Shown: positions 1 through 5,996 of the stretch, piece by piece
How positions within the stretch are numbered: position 1 is the stretch's first letter
Layout: each line of letters opens with the position of its first letter
DNA from: Thioalkalivibrio nitratireducens
Lineage (GTDB): Bacteria; Pseudomonadota; Gammaproteobacteria; Ectothiorhodospirales; Ectothiorhodospiraceae
Length of the DNA stretch: 8,172 nt
NCBI GenBank assembly: GCA_011390385.1
Contig: JAABSN010000152.1
Coordinates: 1 to 8,172 of the forward strand
Reading direction: 5' to 3'
Made by a program: the position numbers and the translations under genes
Notes under the pieces: model-generated
Databases searched by the model: none
What the model was told of the DNA's origin: nothing
What the model saw: the letters and a program-made list of their open reading frames with translations, nothing else

Positions 1-1
1 G

Positions 2-277
2 TCCGGACAGCTCACGGTCGACGAGGTACCGCAGGTCTATCGCAAGAGCCTGGCCTGGCGAGAAATCGACGAGCTGCCGACCATCGTCGACCTGCAGTCG
101 GTCGAGGCGACGGATTCGTCCGCCGTTGCCCTGCTGCTGGAGTGGGCCGACTGGGCATGCCATGCCGGCAGGCGAATCGAATTCCGCAACCCGCCCGAAG
201 CGCTTCGCACGATTGCCGGCCTGAGCTCCATCCAATCGCTGCTCGGTTGGGACCAACCCGAGGAAGTCCATGAATAA
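2..277 (+). CDS. mlaB: MlaB-like STAS-domain protein, 5' end outside the window
   Basis: This is the C-terminal 91 codons of an open frame that enters from the left edge and ends at TAA 275-277. The translation contains the STAS signature region: a beta strand TIVDLQSVEATDSSAVALLL, then EWADWACHAGRRIEF, then NPPEALRTIAGLSSIQSLLG. This is the usual order for MlaB, with the conserved D-S-(S/A) turn at the start of the helix. In E. coli, MlaB is the small cytoplasmic STAS subunit that binds the MlaF ATPase and stabilises the MlaFEDB inner-membrane phospholipid transporter. The reading frame overlaps the mlaA start by 8 nt, which implies co-transcription and probably translational coupling. The identification rests on the domain pattern plus the mlaA neighbour; the rest of the mla operon (F, E, D, C) would lie to the left, outside the window. 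An anti-anti-sigma-type STAS protein is the alternative but is unlikely next to mlaA. Confidence 0.85.
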   Translation, partial: SGQLTVDEVPQVYRKSLAWREIDELPTIVDLQSVEATDSSAVALLLEWADWACHAGRRIEFRNPPEALRTIAGLSSIQSLLGWDQPEEVHE

Positions 278-1019
278 TCCGTTCCGAATGATCGGTATCG
301 TGCTCGCGGCGATCGCACTGTCCGGCTGCGCAACGACCGCGCCGCCGCCGGAGCAGCGTGATCCACGCGATCCCTGGGAGCCCTACAACCGCACCATGCA
401 CGAATTCAACCGCGGACTGGACAAGGCGCTGGTCCGCCCGATCGCACGCGGCTACAGCGCGGTCATGCCCGACCCGATCGAAACCGGCCTGACCAATATC
501 TTCGAAAATCTGCTCGGCCTGCAGAAGATGGTCAACCTGGCGCTGCAGGGCCGGCCCGGAGATACGGTCAAGATGGTCACTCGCTTCACGATGAACACGA
601 TCTTCGGCATCGGTGGATTCTTCGACGTCGCCACGCGTTCCGGCGTCCCCCGGTTCGATGAAGACTTCGGCCAGACGCTGGCCGTGTGGGGCTGGGAGGA
701 TTCGCGTTATTTCGTGCTTCCGTTCCTCGGCCCCAGCACCGTGCGCGACGGCCTCGCCGAGTTTCCGGACAGCTACTCCAACATCATCTGGCGCCGCGCG
801 GTCAATGGCAGGCCCTACCTGCTCGCCACCGACATCATCCAGACGCGAGCCAATTTTCTCGATCGCGAAGAACAACTGGAAGAGGCGTTCGACGAGTACC
901 TGTTCGTCCGCGACGCGTGGCTGCAGAACCGCGATTTCAGGATTCACGGCGAAACGGCCACGCCCGACTACGAGTCGTTCCTCGACGAGGAGAGTTGGGA
1001 GGACGAGCCCGGCAACTGA
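270..1019 (+). CDS. mlaA: MlaA/VacJ outer-membrane phospholipid-removal lipoprotein
   Basis: This is a complete 249-residue protein, about the same length as E. coli MlaA. It begins with a lipoprotein signal peptide: basic start, hydrophobic IGIVLAAIA, then lipobox LSGC with the lipidated Cys at residue 20. The mature part opens with the family signature DPWEPYNRTMHEFNRGLDKA, followed by the amphipathic and membrane-embedded segments (NIFENLLGLQKMVN, FTMNTIFGIGGFFDVA) and the GWEDSRYFVLPFLGPSTVRDG region typical of MlaA. In characterised bacteria MlaA sits in the outer membrane with a trimeric porin and passes mislocalised outer-leaflet phospholipids to periplasmic MlaC, which delivers them to MlaFEDB. 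The ATG at 270 has a GGAAG Shine-Dalgarno-like stretch just upstream (262-266), inside mlaB, and overlaps the mlaB stop. mlaA is therefore part of the mla operon here, unlike E. coli, where it is a separate locus. The C-terminus is acidic (SFLDEESWEDEPGN). Confidence 0.96.
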   Translation: MNNPFRMIGIVLAAIALSGCATTAPPPEQRDPRDPWEPYNRTMHEFNRGLDKALVRPIARGYSAVMPDPIETGLTNIFENLLGLQKMVNLALQGRPGDTVKMVTRFTMNTIFGIGGFFDVATRSGVPRFDEDFGQTLAVWGWEDSRYFVLPFLGPSTVRDGLAEFPDSYSNIIWRRAVNGRPYLLATDIIQTRANFLDREEQLEEAFDEYLFVRDAWLQNRDFRIHGETATPDYESFLDEESWEDEPGN

Positions 1020-1108
1020 TCGAAGAGCGCCGGGCCCCCGAACGCGCCGGTCGTCGATGAAGCGGCGGGAATGCGGCCCGACCGGACCGCCTCAGGACAA
1101 TTCGGCCG
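1020..1108. other. convergent mlaA/typA intergenic spacer without a clear terminator
   Basis: These 89 nt separate the stop codons of mlaA (+) and typA (-). A 7-bp hairpin, with one G-T pair in the minus-strand RNA, can form at 1073-1090 (GCGGTCC and GGGCCGC on the minus strand). No T run follows on either strand, so it is not a standard Rho-independent terminator. Termination here may be Rho-dependent or the two transcripts may overlap. Confidence 0.4.
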
Positions 1109-2908
1109 TCAGCGCCCTGCCCGCTTGCGCTCATGCTCCTTGAGCAGACGCTTGCGCAGTCGGATGGAACCCGGGGTAACCTCCAGCAGTTCGTCGTCCG
1201 CCAGAAATTCCAGTGCCTGTTCCAGGCTCATCCGGACCGGCGGCGTCAGGAGCAGCGCATCGTCCTTGCCGGCTGCCCGGATATTGGTGAGTTTCTTCGT
1301 CTTGAGCGGATTGACGACGAGGTCGTTCTCGCGGCTGTGCAGCCCGACGATCTGGCCCTCGTAGACTTCCTCGCCGGAGCCGATGAACAGCTTGCCGCGG
1401 TCCTGCAGGTTGAACAGCGCGTAGGCATTGGTCGACCCGTTGTCCATGCTGATCAACGTGCCGTTGATTCGGCCGGCGATCCGCTCGGTGGCGGGCCCCC
1501 AGTGGTCGAACACGCGGAAGAACAATCCGGTGCCGGCCGTCATGGTCCGGTAGGCGCTCTGGAAGCCGATCAGCCCGCGGGCCGGCGCGGTGTAGTCCAG
1601 ACGCACGCGACCCCTGCCGTCGGGCAGCATGTTCTCCAGCCTGGCCTTGCGTTCGCCCATGGCCTGCATGACCGGCCCCTGGTACTGCTCGTCCAGGTCC
1701 AGCACGACCTGCTCCCAGGGCTCTCTCGTCTCGCCGTCGATCTCGCGTTTTCGCACTCGCGGTCGCGAAACCGCAAGTTCATACCCTTCGCGCCGCATGG
1801 TTTCGATCAGCACCGAAAGATGAAGCTCACCCCGACCGGCCACATCGAACTGGTCCGGATCACCGGTGTCCTGCACCTGCAGCGCGACGTTGTGACTGGA
1901 CTCCTGGTACAGCCGGGCGCGCAGTTGCCGACTGGTCAGGTACTTGCCTTCCCGACCGGCGAACGGGGAGTCGTTGACCTGAAACGTCATGTGGATGGTC
2001 GGCTCGTCGACCGAAAGCGGCGGCAGGGCCTCGACGGCCGCGGGGTCGCAGAGCGTGTCGGAAATCCCGATGTCGGCGATACCGGACAGCGCAACGATGT
2101 CCCCGGCCTCGGCCCGCGCGACTTCTTCGCGCTTGAGCCCCTTGAATCCGAGCACCTGCAGCACCTTGCCCTGCCGCTGATGCCCTTCGCGATCGACAAT
2201 GGCCACGGTCTGGTTGGGTCGCACCGATCCCCGGGCAATCCGGCCGATGCCGATCAGGCCGACGTAACTGGAATAGTCCAGGCTCGAGATCTGCATCCGG
2301 AACCGCCCCTCGGCATCCACGACCGGCGGCGGAACGTGCTTCACAAGCGCTTCGAACAGCGGCGTCAGGTCGCCCGAGGAGACGTCCGGTTCGAGCCCGG
2401 CGTAGCCGTTGAGCGCCGATGCATAGACCACTGGAAAGTCGAGTTGCTCATCCGTGGCACCCAGCTTGTCGAACAGGTCGAAGGTCTGGTCGATGACCCA
2501 GTCGGGCCGCGCACCCGGACGATCGATCTTGTTGATCACGACAATCGGCCGGAATCCCATCGCAAAGGCCTTGCTGGTCACGAAGCGGGTCTGCGGCATG
2601 GGTCCATCGACCGCATCGACCAGCAGCAGGACCGAGTCGACCATGGACAGCACGCGCTCCACTTCGCCGCCGAAATCGGCGTGGCCGGGCGTATCGACGA
2701 TGTTGATGCGCCAGTCGCGCCAGGTGATCGCCGTGTTCTTCGACAGGATCGTGATGCCGCGCTCGCGCTCCTGATCGTTGGAGTCCATGACGCGCTCGGT
2801 GAGCTTTTCATGGGCGGCGAACTCGCCGGACTGGCGCAGGAGCTGATCGACCAGCGTCGTCTTGCCGTGGTCGACATGCGCGATGATCGCGACGTTGCGG
2901 AGATTCAT
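1109..2908 (-). CDS. typA: TypA/BipA ribosome-associated translational GTPase
   Basis: This is a 599-residue protein, close to the roughly 607 of E. coli BipA. The GTPase motifs are all present: P-loop AHVDHGKTT (residues 10-18), switch I ERGITI (49-54), DTPGHADF (72-79), NKID (126-129), and an SAL G5 motif. Behind the G domain come the beta-barrel domain II, EF-G-like domains III and V, and the BipA-specific C-terminal domain ending in the basic tail [14 protein letters not shown]. TypA binds the ribosome at the EF-G site and assists 50S assembly and growth in cold or under stress. I chose the ATG at 2908 because the family starts with (M)[17 protein letters not shown]; the frame stays open upstream to 2968 but would add 20 residues foreign to the family. 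No strong Shine-Dalgarno precedes this ATG. The gene lies 43 nt downstream of tadA on the same strand, so co-transcription is likely. It converges with mlaA. Confidence 0.97.
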   Translation of the reverse strand: MNLRNVAIIAHVDHGKTTLVDQLLRQSGEFAAHEKLTERVMDSNDQERERGITILSKNTAITWRDWRINIVDTPGHADFGGEVERVLSMVDSVLLLVDAVDGPMPQTRFVTSKAFAMGFRPIVVINKIDRPGARPDWVIDQTFDLFDKLGATDEQLDFPVVYASALNGYAGLEPDVSSGDLTPLFEALVKHVPPPVVDAEGRFRMQISSLDYSSYVGLIGIGRIARGSVRPNQTVAIVDREGHQRQGKVLQVLGFKGLKREEVARAEAGDIVALSGIADIGISDTLCDPAAVEALPPLSVDEPTIHMTFQVNDSPFAGREGKYLTSRQLRARLYQESSHNVALQVQDTGDPDQFDVAGRGELHLSVLIETMRREGYELAVSRPRVRKREIDGETREPWEQVVLDLDEQYQGPVMQAMGERKARLENMLPDGRGRVRLDYTAPARGLIGFQSAYRTMTAGTGLFFRVFDHWGPATERIAGRINGTLISMDNGSTNAYALFNLQDRGKLFIGSGEEVYEGQIVGLHSRENDLVVNPLKTKKLTNIRAAGKDDALLLTPPVRMSLEQALEFLADDELLEVTPGSIRLRKRLLKEHERKRAGR

Positions 2909-2951
2909 GTAATCGGGGACCAGGCAAGGAGACAGCCGGCCATTATAGGAC

Positions 2952-3425
2952 TCAGGAAGACATCCCACCCCGTCGGGTCGAAAAGAAATCGTCCAGCAGC
3001 CGGGTCGACGCGTCCGCCAGCAGGCCCGACGAGACGAGGCAGCGGTGGTTCAGATGCGGGCTGTCGAGCAGGTTGTAGACCGATCCGCCGGCCCCGACCT
3101 GCGGGTCGAACGCCGCAAATACCACGCGCCGGACGCGCGCATGGACCAGGGCCCCGGCACACATCGCACACGGCTCCAGCGTCACGTACAAGGTGGTTCC
3201 AGGCAGCCGATAGTTGCCGATTCGCGCTGCGGCGGCGCGCAGCGCGACGATCTCGGCATGCCCGCTCGGATCGGCATCGCGGATCACGCGATTGCATCCT
3301 TCGCCGAGGACCTCCCCGTCCCCGGCCAGCACGGCGCCGATCGGCACCTCACCGGCCGCTGCGGCCTGCGCCGCCAGTTCCAGCGCGCGACGCATCATCG
3401 CCTCGTCGATCCGGTTCACGGTCAC
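2952..3425 (-). CDS. tadA: tRNA-specific adenosine deaminase TadA
   Basis: TadA deaminates A34 to inosine in the anticodon of tRNA-Arg(ACG), which lets one tRNA read CGU, CGC and CGA. The zinc-site and catalytic residues are intact: HAE (His56, Glu58) and PCAMC (Cys86, Cys89). The framework EVPIGAVL, NYRLPGTTLYVTLEPC and VRRVVFAAFDPQVGAGGS is characteristic of TadA rather than of other cytidine-deaminase-fold enzymes. I set the start at GTG 3425 (157 aa): with it the catalytic residues fall within one position of those in E. coli TadA (His57, Glu59, Cys87, Cys90), and GGGAAG lies 4 nt upstream. GTG 3419 is a close alternative. The frame is open further up to GTG 3503, but the extra 26 residues do not resemble the family and lack a ribosome-binding site. 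The stop lies 43 nt before typA. A short upstream ORF overlaps this start by 4 nt (see 3422-3514). Confidence 0.93.
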   Translation of the reverse strand: MTVNRIDEAMMRRALELAAQAAAAGEVPIGAVLAGDGEVLGEGCNRVIRDADPSGHAEIVALRAAAARIGNYRLPGTTLYVTLEPCAMCAGALVHARVRRVVFAAFDPQVGAGGSVYNLLDSPHLNHRCLVSSGLLADASTRLLDDFFSTRRGGMSS

Positions 3426-3514
3426 GCAGCTTCCCGAGTCCAGCAGTTCATCATCAACACGCGCATCCCGGAGAACGGATTCTCTGAAAGGAACGCTGTA
3501 CACGAAGTTTTCAT
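3422..3514 (-). CDS. possible 30-codon leader ORF overlapping the tadA start
   Basis: An ATG at 3514 opens a 30-codon frame (begins MKTSCTAFLSENPFSG, ends MNCWTREAA) whose TGA overlaps the proposed tadA GTG start as GTGA, the classic arrangement for translational coupling. A purine-rich AGAGGA lies 7 nt upstream of the ATG, a better ribosome-binding site than that of tadA itself. Against it: there is no recognisable family, third-position G+C is about 67 percent, and a chance frame of this size is not rare. It may be a leader peptide that feeds ribosomes into tadA, or noise. It is listed as a candidate only. Confidence 0.25.
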   Translation of the reverse strand: MKTSCTAFLSENPFSGMRVLMMNCWTREAA

Positions 3515-3576
3515 CCGTGAATCCTCTTCGCCTGCTTCCTGTTTCCGCCTTGCGCTCCTTTCTCAGCCGACTGCCG

Positions 3577-3610
3577 AAAACGACGGAACCCGGCGCGAGG
3601 CCGGGTTCCG
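3577..3610 (-). terminator. intrinsic terminator of the OmpA-family gene
   Basis: There is a perfect 10-bp inverted repeat, CGGAACCCGG (3584-3593) and CCGGGTTCCG (3601-3610), with a 7-nt loop. Read on the minus strand, the hairpin is followed by TCGTTTTC, whose T run is at 3577-3580. It starts 28 nt past the OmpA-family stop codon, which fits a Rho-independent terminator separating that gene from tadA. The + strand side has no comparable T tract. Confidence 0.82.
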
Positions 3611-3638
3611 TTCGGTTCCTTCAATCTTCAGGAACAAT

Positions 3639-4673
3639 CTACTGATTGTATGCGGAGATCACGACCCGACGATTTTCTGCGCGATTCGGGGCCGTATCGT
3701 TCGCGACCTTCGGACGGGATTCGCCATAGCCAATGACCTGCATCCGGTCCCGGTCCACGCCAGCGGATGCCAGGTAGTCGGCAACGGCCGCCGCGCGGCG
3801 CTCGGAAAGGGTCTGGTTATAGGCCTCGGCCCCGACGCTGTCGGTATGGCCTTCCACGTCGATACGAACGAGATCATCGCGCGGAGCCAGCACTTCGGCC
3901 GCCGCGTCCAATTCAGCACGCGCTTCGTTCCGAAGTTCGGCCGAATCGAAGGCGAACAGCACCGTCGAGTCGAACTCGAACTGCATCACCGGTTCCGGCT
4001 CGGGTGCCGGCGTCGGTGCGGGCGGCGGGGGCGGCGGCGCGGCGCGGCGCGGTTCCGGCGCAGGCGCCGGGGCCGGCTTCCGTGGCTTCGGTCCGAACGA
4101 CCATCCCAGGCCGATCGAGCCGATCACGTCGATGAATCCGTCCTTCGAGTTGAACGTTTCCCGGTCATTGTCGTAGCGCGCCTCGACTTGTGCGCGCAGC
4201 CAACCGTTGTCACCCAGCTCGGCGCGGACCCCACCACCCCAGGAGACGTACATATCCCGGCCCTTGTCGAAAATGCTGTCGTGCTCGGCGATCCCGAGAC
4301 CCACCATCATGAAGGGCCGCGCGCGATCGGACGGGTCACGAAAATGCCAGCGGCCGGTCACGCCGTAGCCCATCAGTTCGAAATCGTCGTCGGTCGGGAA
4401 GCCCACCGGCGGACTGCCGAAGCGCGACGGCTCGAAATCCAGTTCATAGGTATCGAGCTGCAGATCCAGGCTGAAGTTCGGACTCATGAAGCGTCCGAGG
4501 AACACGCCGAGATACGGAGAATCGGCACCGGCACGGCGATTGTCGCCGGCCATCACGCCTCCGCCCATGACGCCCGCGTACCAGCGATTGTCGTATCCCA
4601 CCCATTCCGGCGGGTCCTGCGCAACGGCCAGCATGGGCACAAGCAGGGCCAAGACTGCCAACAGCTTTTTCAT
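3639..4673 (-). CDS. OmpA-family outer-membrane beta-barrel protein with peptidoglycan-binding domain
   Basis: The protein has 344 residues in three parts. A signal peptide (MKKLLAVLALLVPMLAVA) is probably cut after residue 18. An eight-strand-type barrel (about 19-190) shows alternating aromatic/polar strands such as RWYAGVMGGGVMAG and FELMGYGVTGRWHF, with a final strand near IDVIGSIGLGWSFG. A Pro/Ala/Glu-rich linker (about 195-228) leads into an OmpA_C domain (about 231-344). That domain has FDSAEL, the loop GHTDSVG and LSERRAAAV; Asp278 and Arg293 have the 15-residue spacing of the diaminopimelate-binding Asp/Arg pair known in Acinetobacter OmpA. It should anchor the outer membrane to peptidoglycan, as OmpA does. 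I chose ATG 4673 because GGAG lies 6 nt upstream; a TTG codon directly before it is in frame but unneeded. The gene is apparently monocistronic, with its own promoter and terminator. Barrel ligand or pore activity cannot be read from the sequence. Confidence 0.92.
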   Translation of the reverse strand: MKKLLAVLALLVPMLAVAQDPPEWVGYDNRWYAGVMGGGVMAGDNRRAGADSPYLGVFLGRFMSPNFSLDLQLDTYELDFEPSRFGSPPVGFPTDDDFELMGYGVTGRWHFRDPSDRARPFMMVGLGIAEHDSIFDKGRDMYVSWGGGVRAELGDNGWLRAQVEARYDNDRETFNSKDGFIDVIGSIGLGWSFGPKPRKPAPAPAPEPRRAAPPPPPPAPTPAPEPEPVMQFEFDSTVLFAFDSAELRNEARAELDAAAEVLAPRDDLVRIDVEGHTDSVGAEAYNQTLSERRAAAVADYLASAGVDRDRMQVIGYGESRPKVANDTAPNRAENRRVVISAYNQ

Positions 4674-4706
4674 CAATCACTCCGTAAGAAAGAAAAACGC
4701 GTCGCA

Positions 4707-4735
4707 AGTATAGGGTGAGCTTGTGACTGAATCAA
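4707..4735 (-). promoter_or_regulatory. sigma70-type promoter of the OmpA-family gene
   Basis: On the minus strand, TTGATT (4735-4730) and TATACT (4712-4707) are separated by exactly 17 nt, close to the TTGACA/TATAAT consensus. Transcription would begin near 4700, giving a leader of roughly 25-30 nt that contains the GGAG ribosome-binding site. The strong match suits an abundant outer-membrane protein. Confidence 0.8.
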
Positions 4736-4810
4736 CGCAGCTTGCGCTCAACGCGGCCATCCAACGGATGCCGCCGGCTTGACGGATGGACTGGCTGCGC
4801 GGAAAAACAC

Positions 4811-4894
4811 CGGGTTCCGGGTCCAGCCCGGAACGACACAGCATTCATGCACCGCGGTTCGAATGCCCATTGTCCCGGAATCGATCCGGGACCC
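4811..4894. repeat. pair of REP-like hairpins in opposite orientation
   Basis: Two GC-rich palindromes lie 38 nt apart in the spacer between two minus-strand genes. The first is GTTCCGGG-TCCAG-CCCGGAAC (4814-4834, 8-bp stem); the second is TCCCGGA-ATCGA-TCCGGGA (4873-4891, 7-bp stem). The first unit on the + strand and the second on the - strand share a frame GGGTCC...CCGG...ACA (4819-4838 and 4894-4871), so they look like two inverted copies of one repetitive extragenic palindrome. On the minus strand the first hairpin is followed, after 6 nt, by TTTTT (4807-4803), so it might also terminate transcripts of the exported-protein gene that ends at 4982. The rest of the spacer (4740-4981) shows no gene. 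Confidence 0.55.
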
Positions 4895-4981
4895 ACTGAT
4901 TCGCCCGAAGATCGAGAAACCGGCATCGGGGTCGGGGCAGGACGACGGGTCGAAGAACGTGCCCGATGGAGATCCGGCACC

Positions 4982-5542
4982 CTACTCCTCGAGCATATCG
5001 AGCTTGTACTCGACATCCGCGATGGCGCCCTCTGCGTCCACCGTGACCATGTAGCCCTTGTAGTAACTCAGAAAATCACCGCTTACGAAGTACCAGCGAT
5101 CACCGTCGTTCTGAATCGCCTCGACCGGGACGGATTCGAAGGTGTCAGTGCCCATCAGCACACGCAGGGCGGACATGAATTGCTCGGCGGTCTCGGCGTT
5201 CAGCCGGAAGGCCGGGTCCAGCAATCCATCCATGAACGTCAGCGGGTCGTTGGTGTTGAGTTCGTAGACGGCCACCAGTCCATTCTCCGAGGGCCAGACA
5301 TGGACCTCGCCGCCGCGGGCGGAGTCCTCGTTGCCCGTAAGCAGCTTGTACTCGAGTCGGTAGATCGGCTGCGCCATCACCCCGTCGAAGGCCGGGCTCG
5401 TCACCGGCGTCACGCTCACGCTCAGGTCGTCCAGAAACATCTGCTCGATGTCCGCGTTGCTCGGCGCGTCGGCCGCGAGGCATCCGATGCAAAGCGTCGA
5501 GACGAGTCCGGCCGTCAGCAGCGTCTTCAGTTTCTTCATCAT
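4982..5542 (-). CDS. exported protein of unknown function
   Basis: I do not recognise this 186-residue protein. It starts at ATG 5542, with GGAG 7 nt upstream; the frame is open further up to 5617, but the signal sequence begins at MMKKLKTLLTAG. That N-terminus is a clear export signal: basic, hydrophobic, then STLCIGCLAADA. Cys21 could be lipidated, but position -3 is Cys rather than Leu, so cleavage by signal peptidase I near CLAADA is equally possible. The mature part is acidic and looks like a small alpha/beta domain. It has an EVHVWPSENGLVAVYELN strand pair, a helix ETAEQFMSALRVLMG, and a C-terminal stretch RWYFVSGDFLSYYKGYMVTV then DAEGAIADVEYKLDMLEE. This last part vaguely recalls PepSY-like or other small periplasmic beta-meander folds; that is a guess, not an assignment. 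No catalytic motif is visible. It has no co-oriented partner close by: the OmpA-family gene starts about 310 nt downstream behind REP-like hairpins. Confidence 0.85.
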   Translation of the reverse strand: MMKKLKTLLTAGLVSTLCIGCLAADAPSNADIEQMFLDDLSVSVTPVTSPAFDGVMAQPIYRLEYKLLTGNEDSARGGEVHVWPSENGLVAVYELNTNDPLTFMDGLLDPAFRLNAETAEQFMSALRVLMGTDTFESVPVEAIQNDGDRWYFVSGDFLSYYKGYMVTVDAEGAIADVEYKLDMLEE

Positions 5543-5666
5543 GGAAAAGCTCCGATTCGATTCATGACTTCGCCCAGGGTCAGCACCCGCAGGCCAGAAT
5601 TCCCCTTTCCCTTCCAATACGCAAAAGCGACCGGAACTCGGCCACCAGGCACGCTATTCCCACTCG

Positions 5667-5740
5667 ATTATCAATAAGCCATTTTTATCATTTATTATCA
5701 ATAGCTTATTTTCCTTCTAATTGGTAATACCATGAAAAAT
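5667..5740. promoter_or_regulatory. AT-rich block with repeated TTATCA motifs
   Basis: These 74 nt have only about 22 percent G+C in an otherwise GC-rich window. They contain a near-identical direct repeat, ATTATCAATAAGC (5667-5679) and ATTATCAATAGC (5694-5705), and a third TTATCA at 5685-5690 between them. The block lies about 125 nt upstream of the exported-protein gene (5542, minus strand), so it may be an operator or UP-type promoter region for it. I could not find a convincing -35/-10 pair. It may instead be a foreign or bent-DNA segment beside the insertion sequence. Confidence 0.35.
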
Positions 5741-5966
5741 ACCATGCTCAGAAAATCCTTCAGAATACTCGAAAAATTGCAGATTGAGAACCGCCACACC
5801 GCAGTCGATGAATCTAAGTCCGACAGGCTGCCAGACGACTTGAAAGTCCGCGGTGAGCAGGGTCCCCGGTGCATCGACCAACATCAGTTCAATGCTGATC
5901 GTGGACCGCTACCCAGGAAATTGAGCCTGGCTCGATCCAGGTCGAGTGCGCTACACGGTCAACAGT
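5741..5966. other. gene-poor stretch between the AT-rich block and the insertion sequence
   Basis: No convincing gene is visible here. A + strand frame (ATG 5732, 91 codons) has no ribosome-binding site and runs into the insertion sequence, so its last residues are encoded by the inverted repeat and transposase end. On the minus strand a 55-codon frame (ATG 5884 to TAG 5717; begins MLVDAPGTLLTADFQVVWQP) has a somewhat more protein-like composition but no family match I know and a frame stop shortly upstream. The stretch could be a decayed gene interrupted or flanked by the insertion; neither frame is supported strongly enough to call. Confidence 0.3.
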
Positions 5967-5971
5967 TACTA

Positions 5972-5996
5972 AAACCTACGAAAATAAAGCCTCATA
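5972..5996 (+). repeat. left terminal inverted repeat of the IS630-family element
   Basis: This 25-nt repeat starts AAACCTACG and ends TAAAGCCTCATA, and pairs with 7043-7067 (20 of 25 matches). The TGA stop of the transposase (5994-5992 on the minus strand) is within it, so the end of the gene and the recombination end are shared. Confidence 0.8.

Noticed and set aside
12..947. 311-codon minus-strand frame opposite mlaB and mlaA
   Set aside because: The opposite strand encodes a clear STAS domain and a complete MlaA lipoprotein; the minus frame has no recognisable domain.
2909..2968. 20-residue N-terminal extension of TypA
   Set aside because: The residues do not resemble the family, whose proteins begin at [17 protein letters not shown], and the extension runs almost up to the tadA stop.
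1133..3487. Very long + strand open frame (784 codons) opposite typA and tadA
   Set aside because: It is antisense to two well-conserved genes with intact active sites. Long antisense frames are common opposite GC-rich genes, and its translation is His/Gln/Arg-rich without domains.
3045..4718. 557-codon + strand frame opposite tadA and the OmpA-family gene
   Set aside because: It crosses two genes, a terminator and a promoter on the other strand, and has an Arg/Gly-rich low-complexity translation typical of an antisense shadow.
4742..5677. 311-codon + strand frame covering the spacer and the exported-protein gene
   Set aside because: It runs through both REP-like hairpins and is antisense to a gene with a ribosome-binding site and signal peptide; the translation has no domain features.
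5667..5710. Fur box in the AT-rich block
   Set aside because: The TTATCA/TGATAA motifs resemble Fur half-sites, but the best 19-nt alignment I could make matches only about 10 positions of the consensus, too weak to claim.
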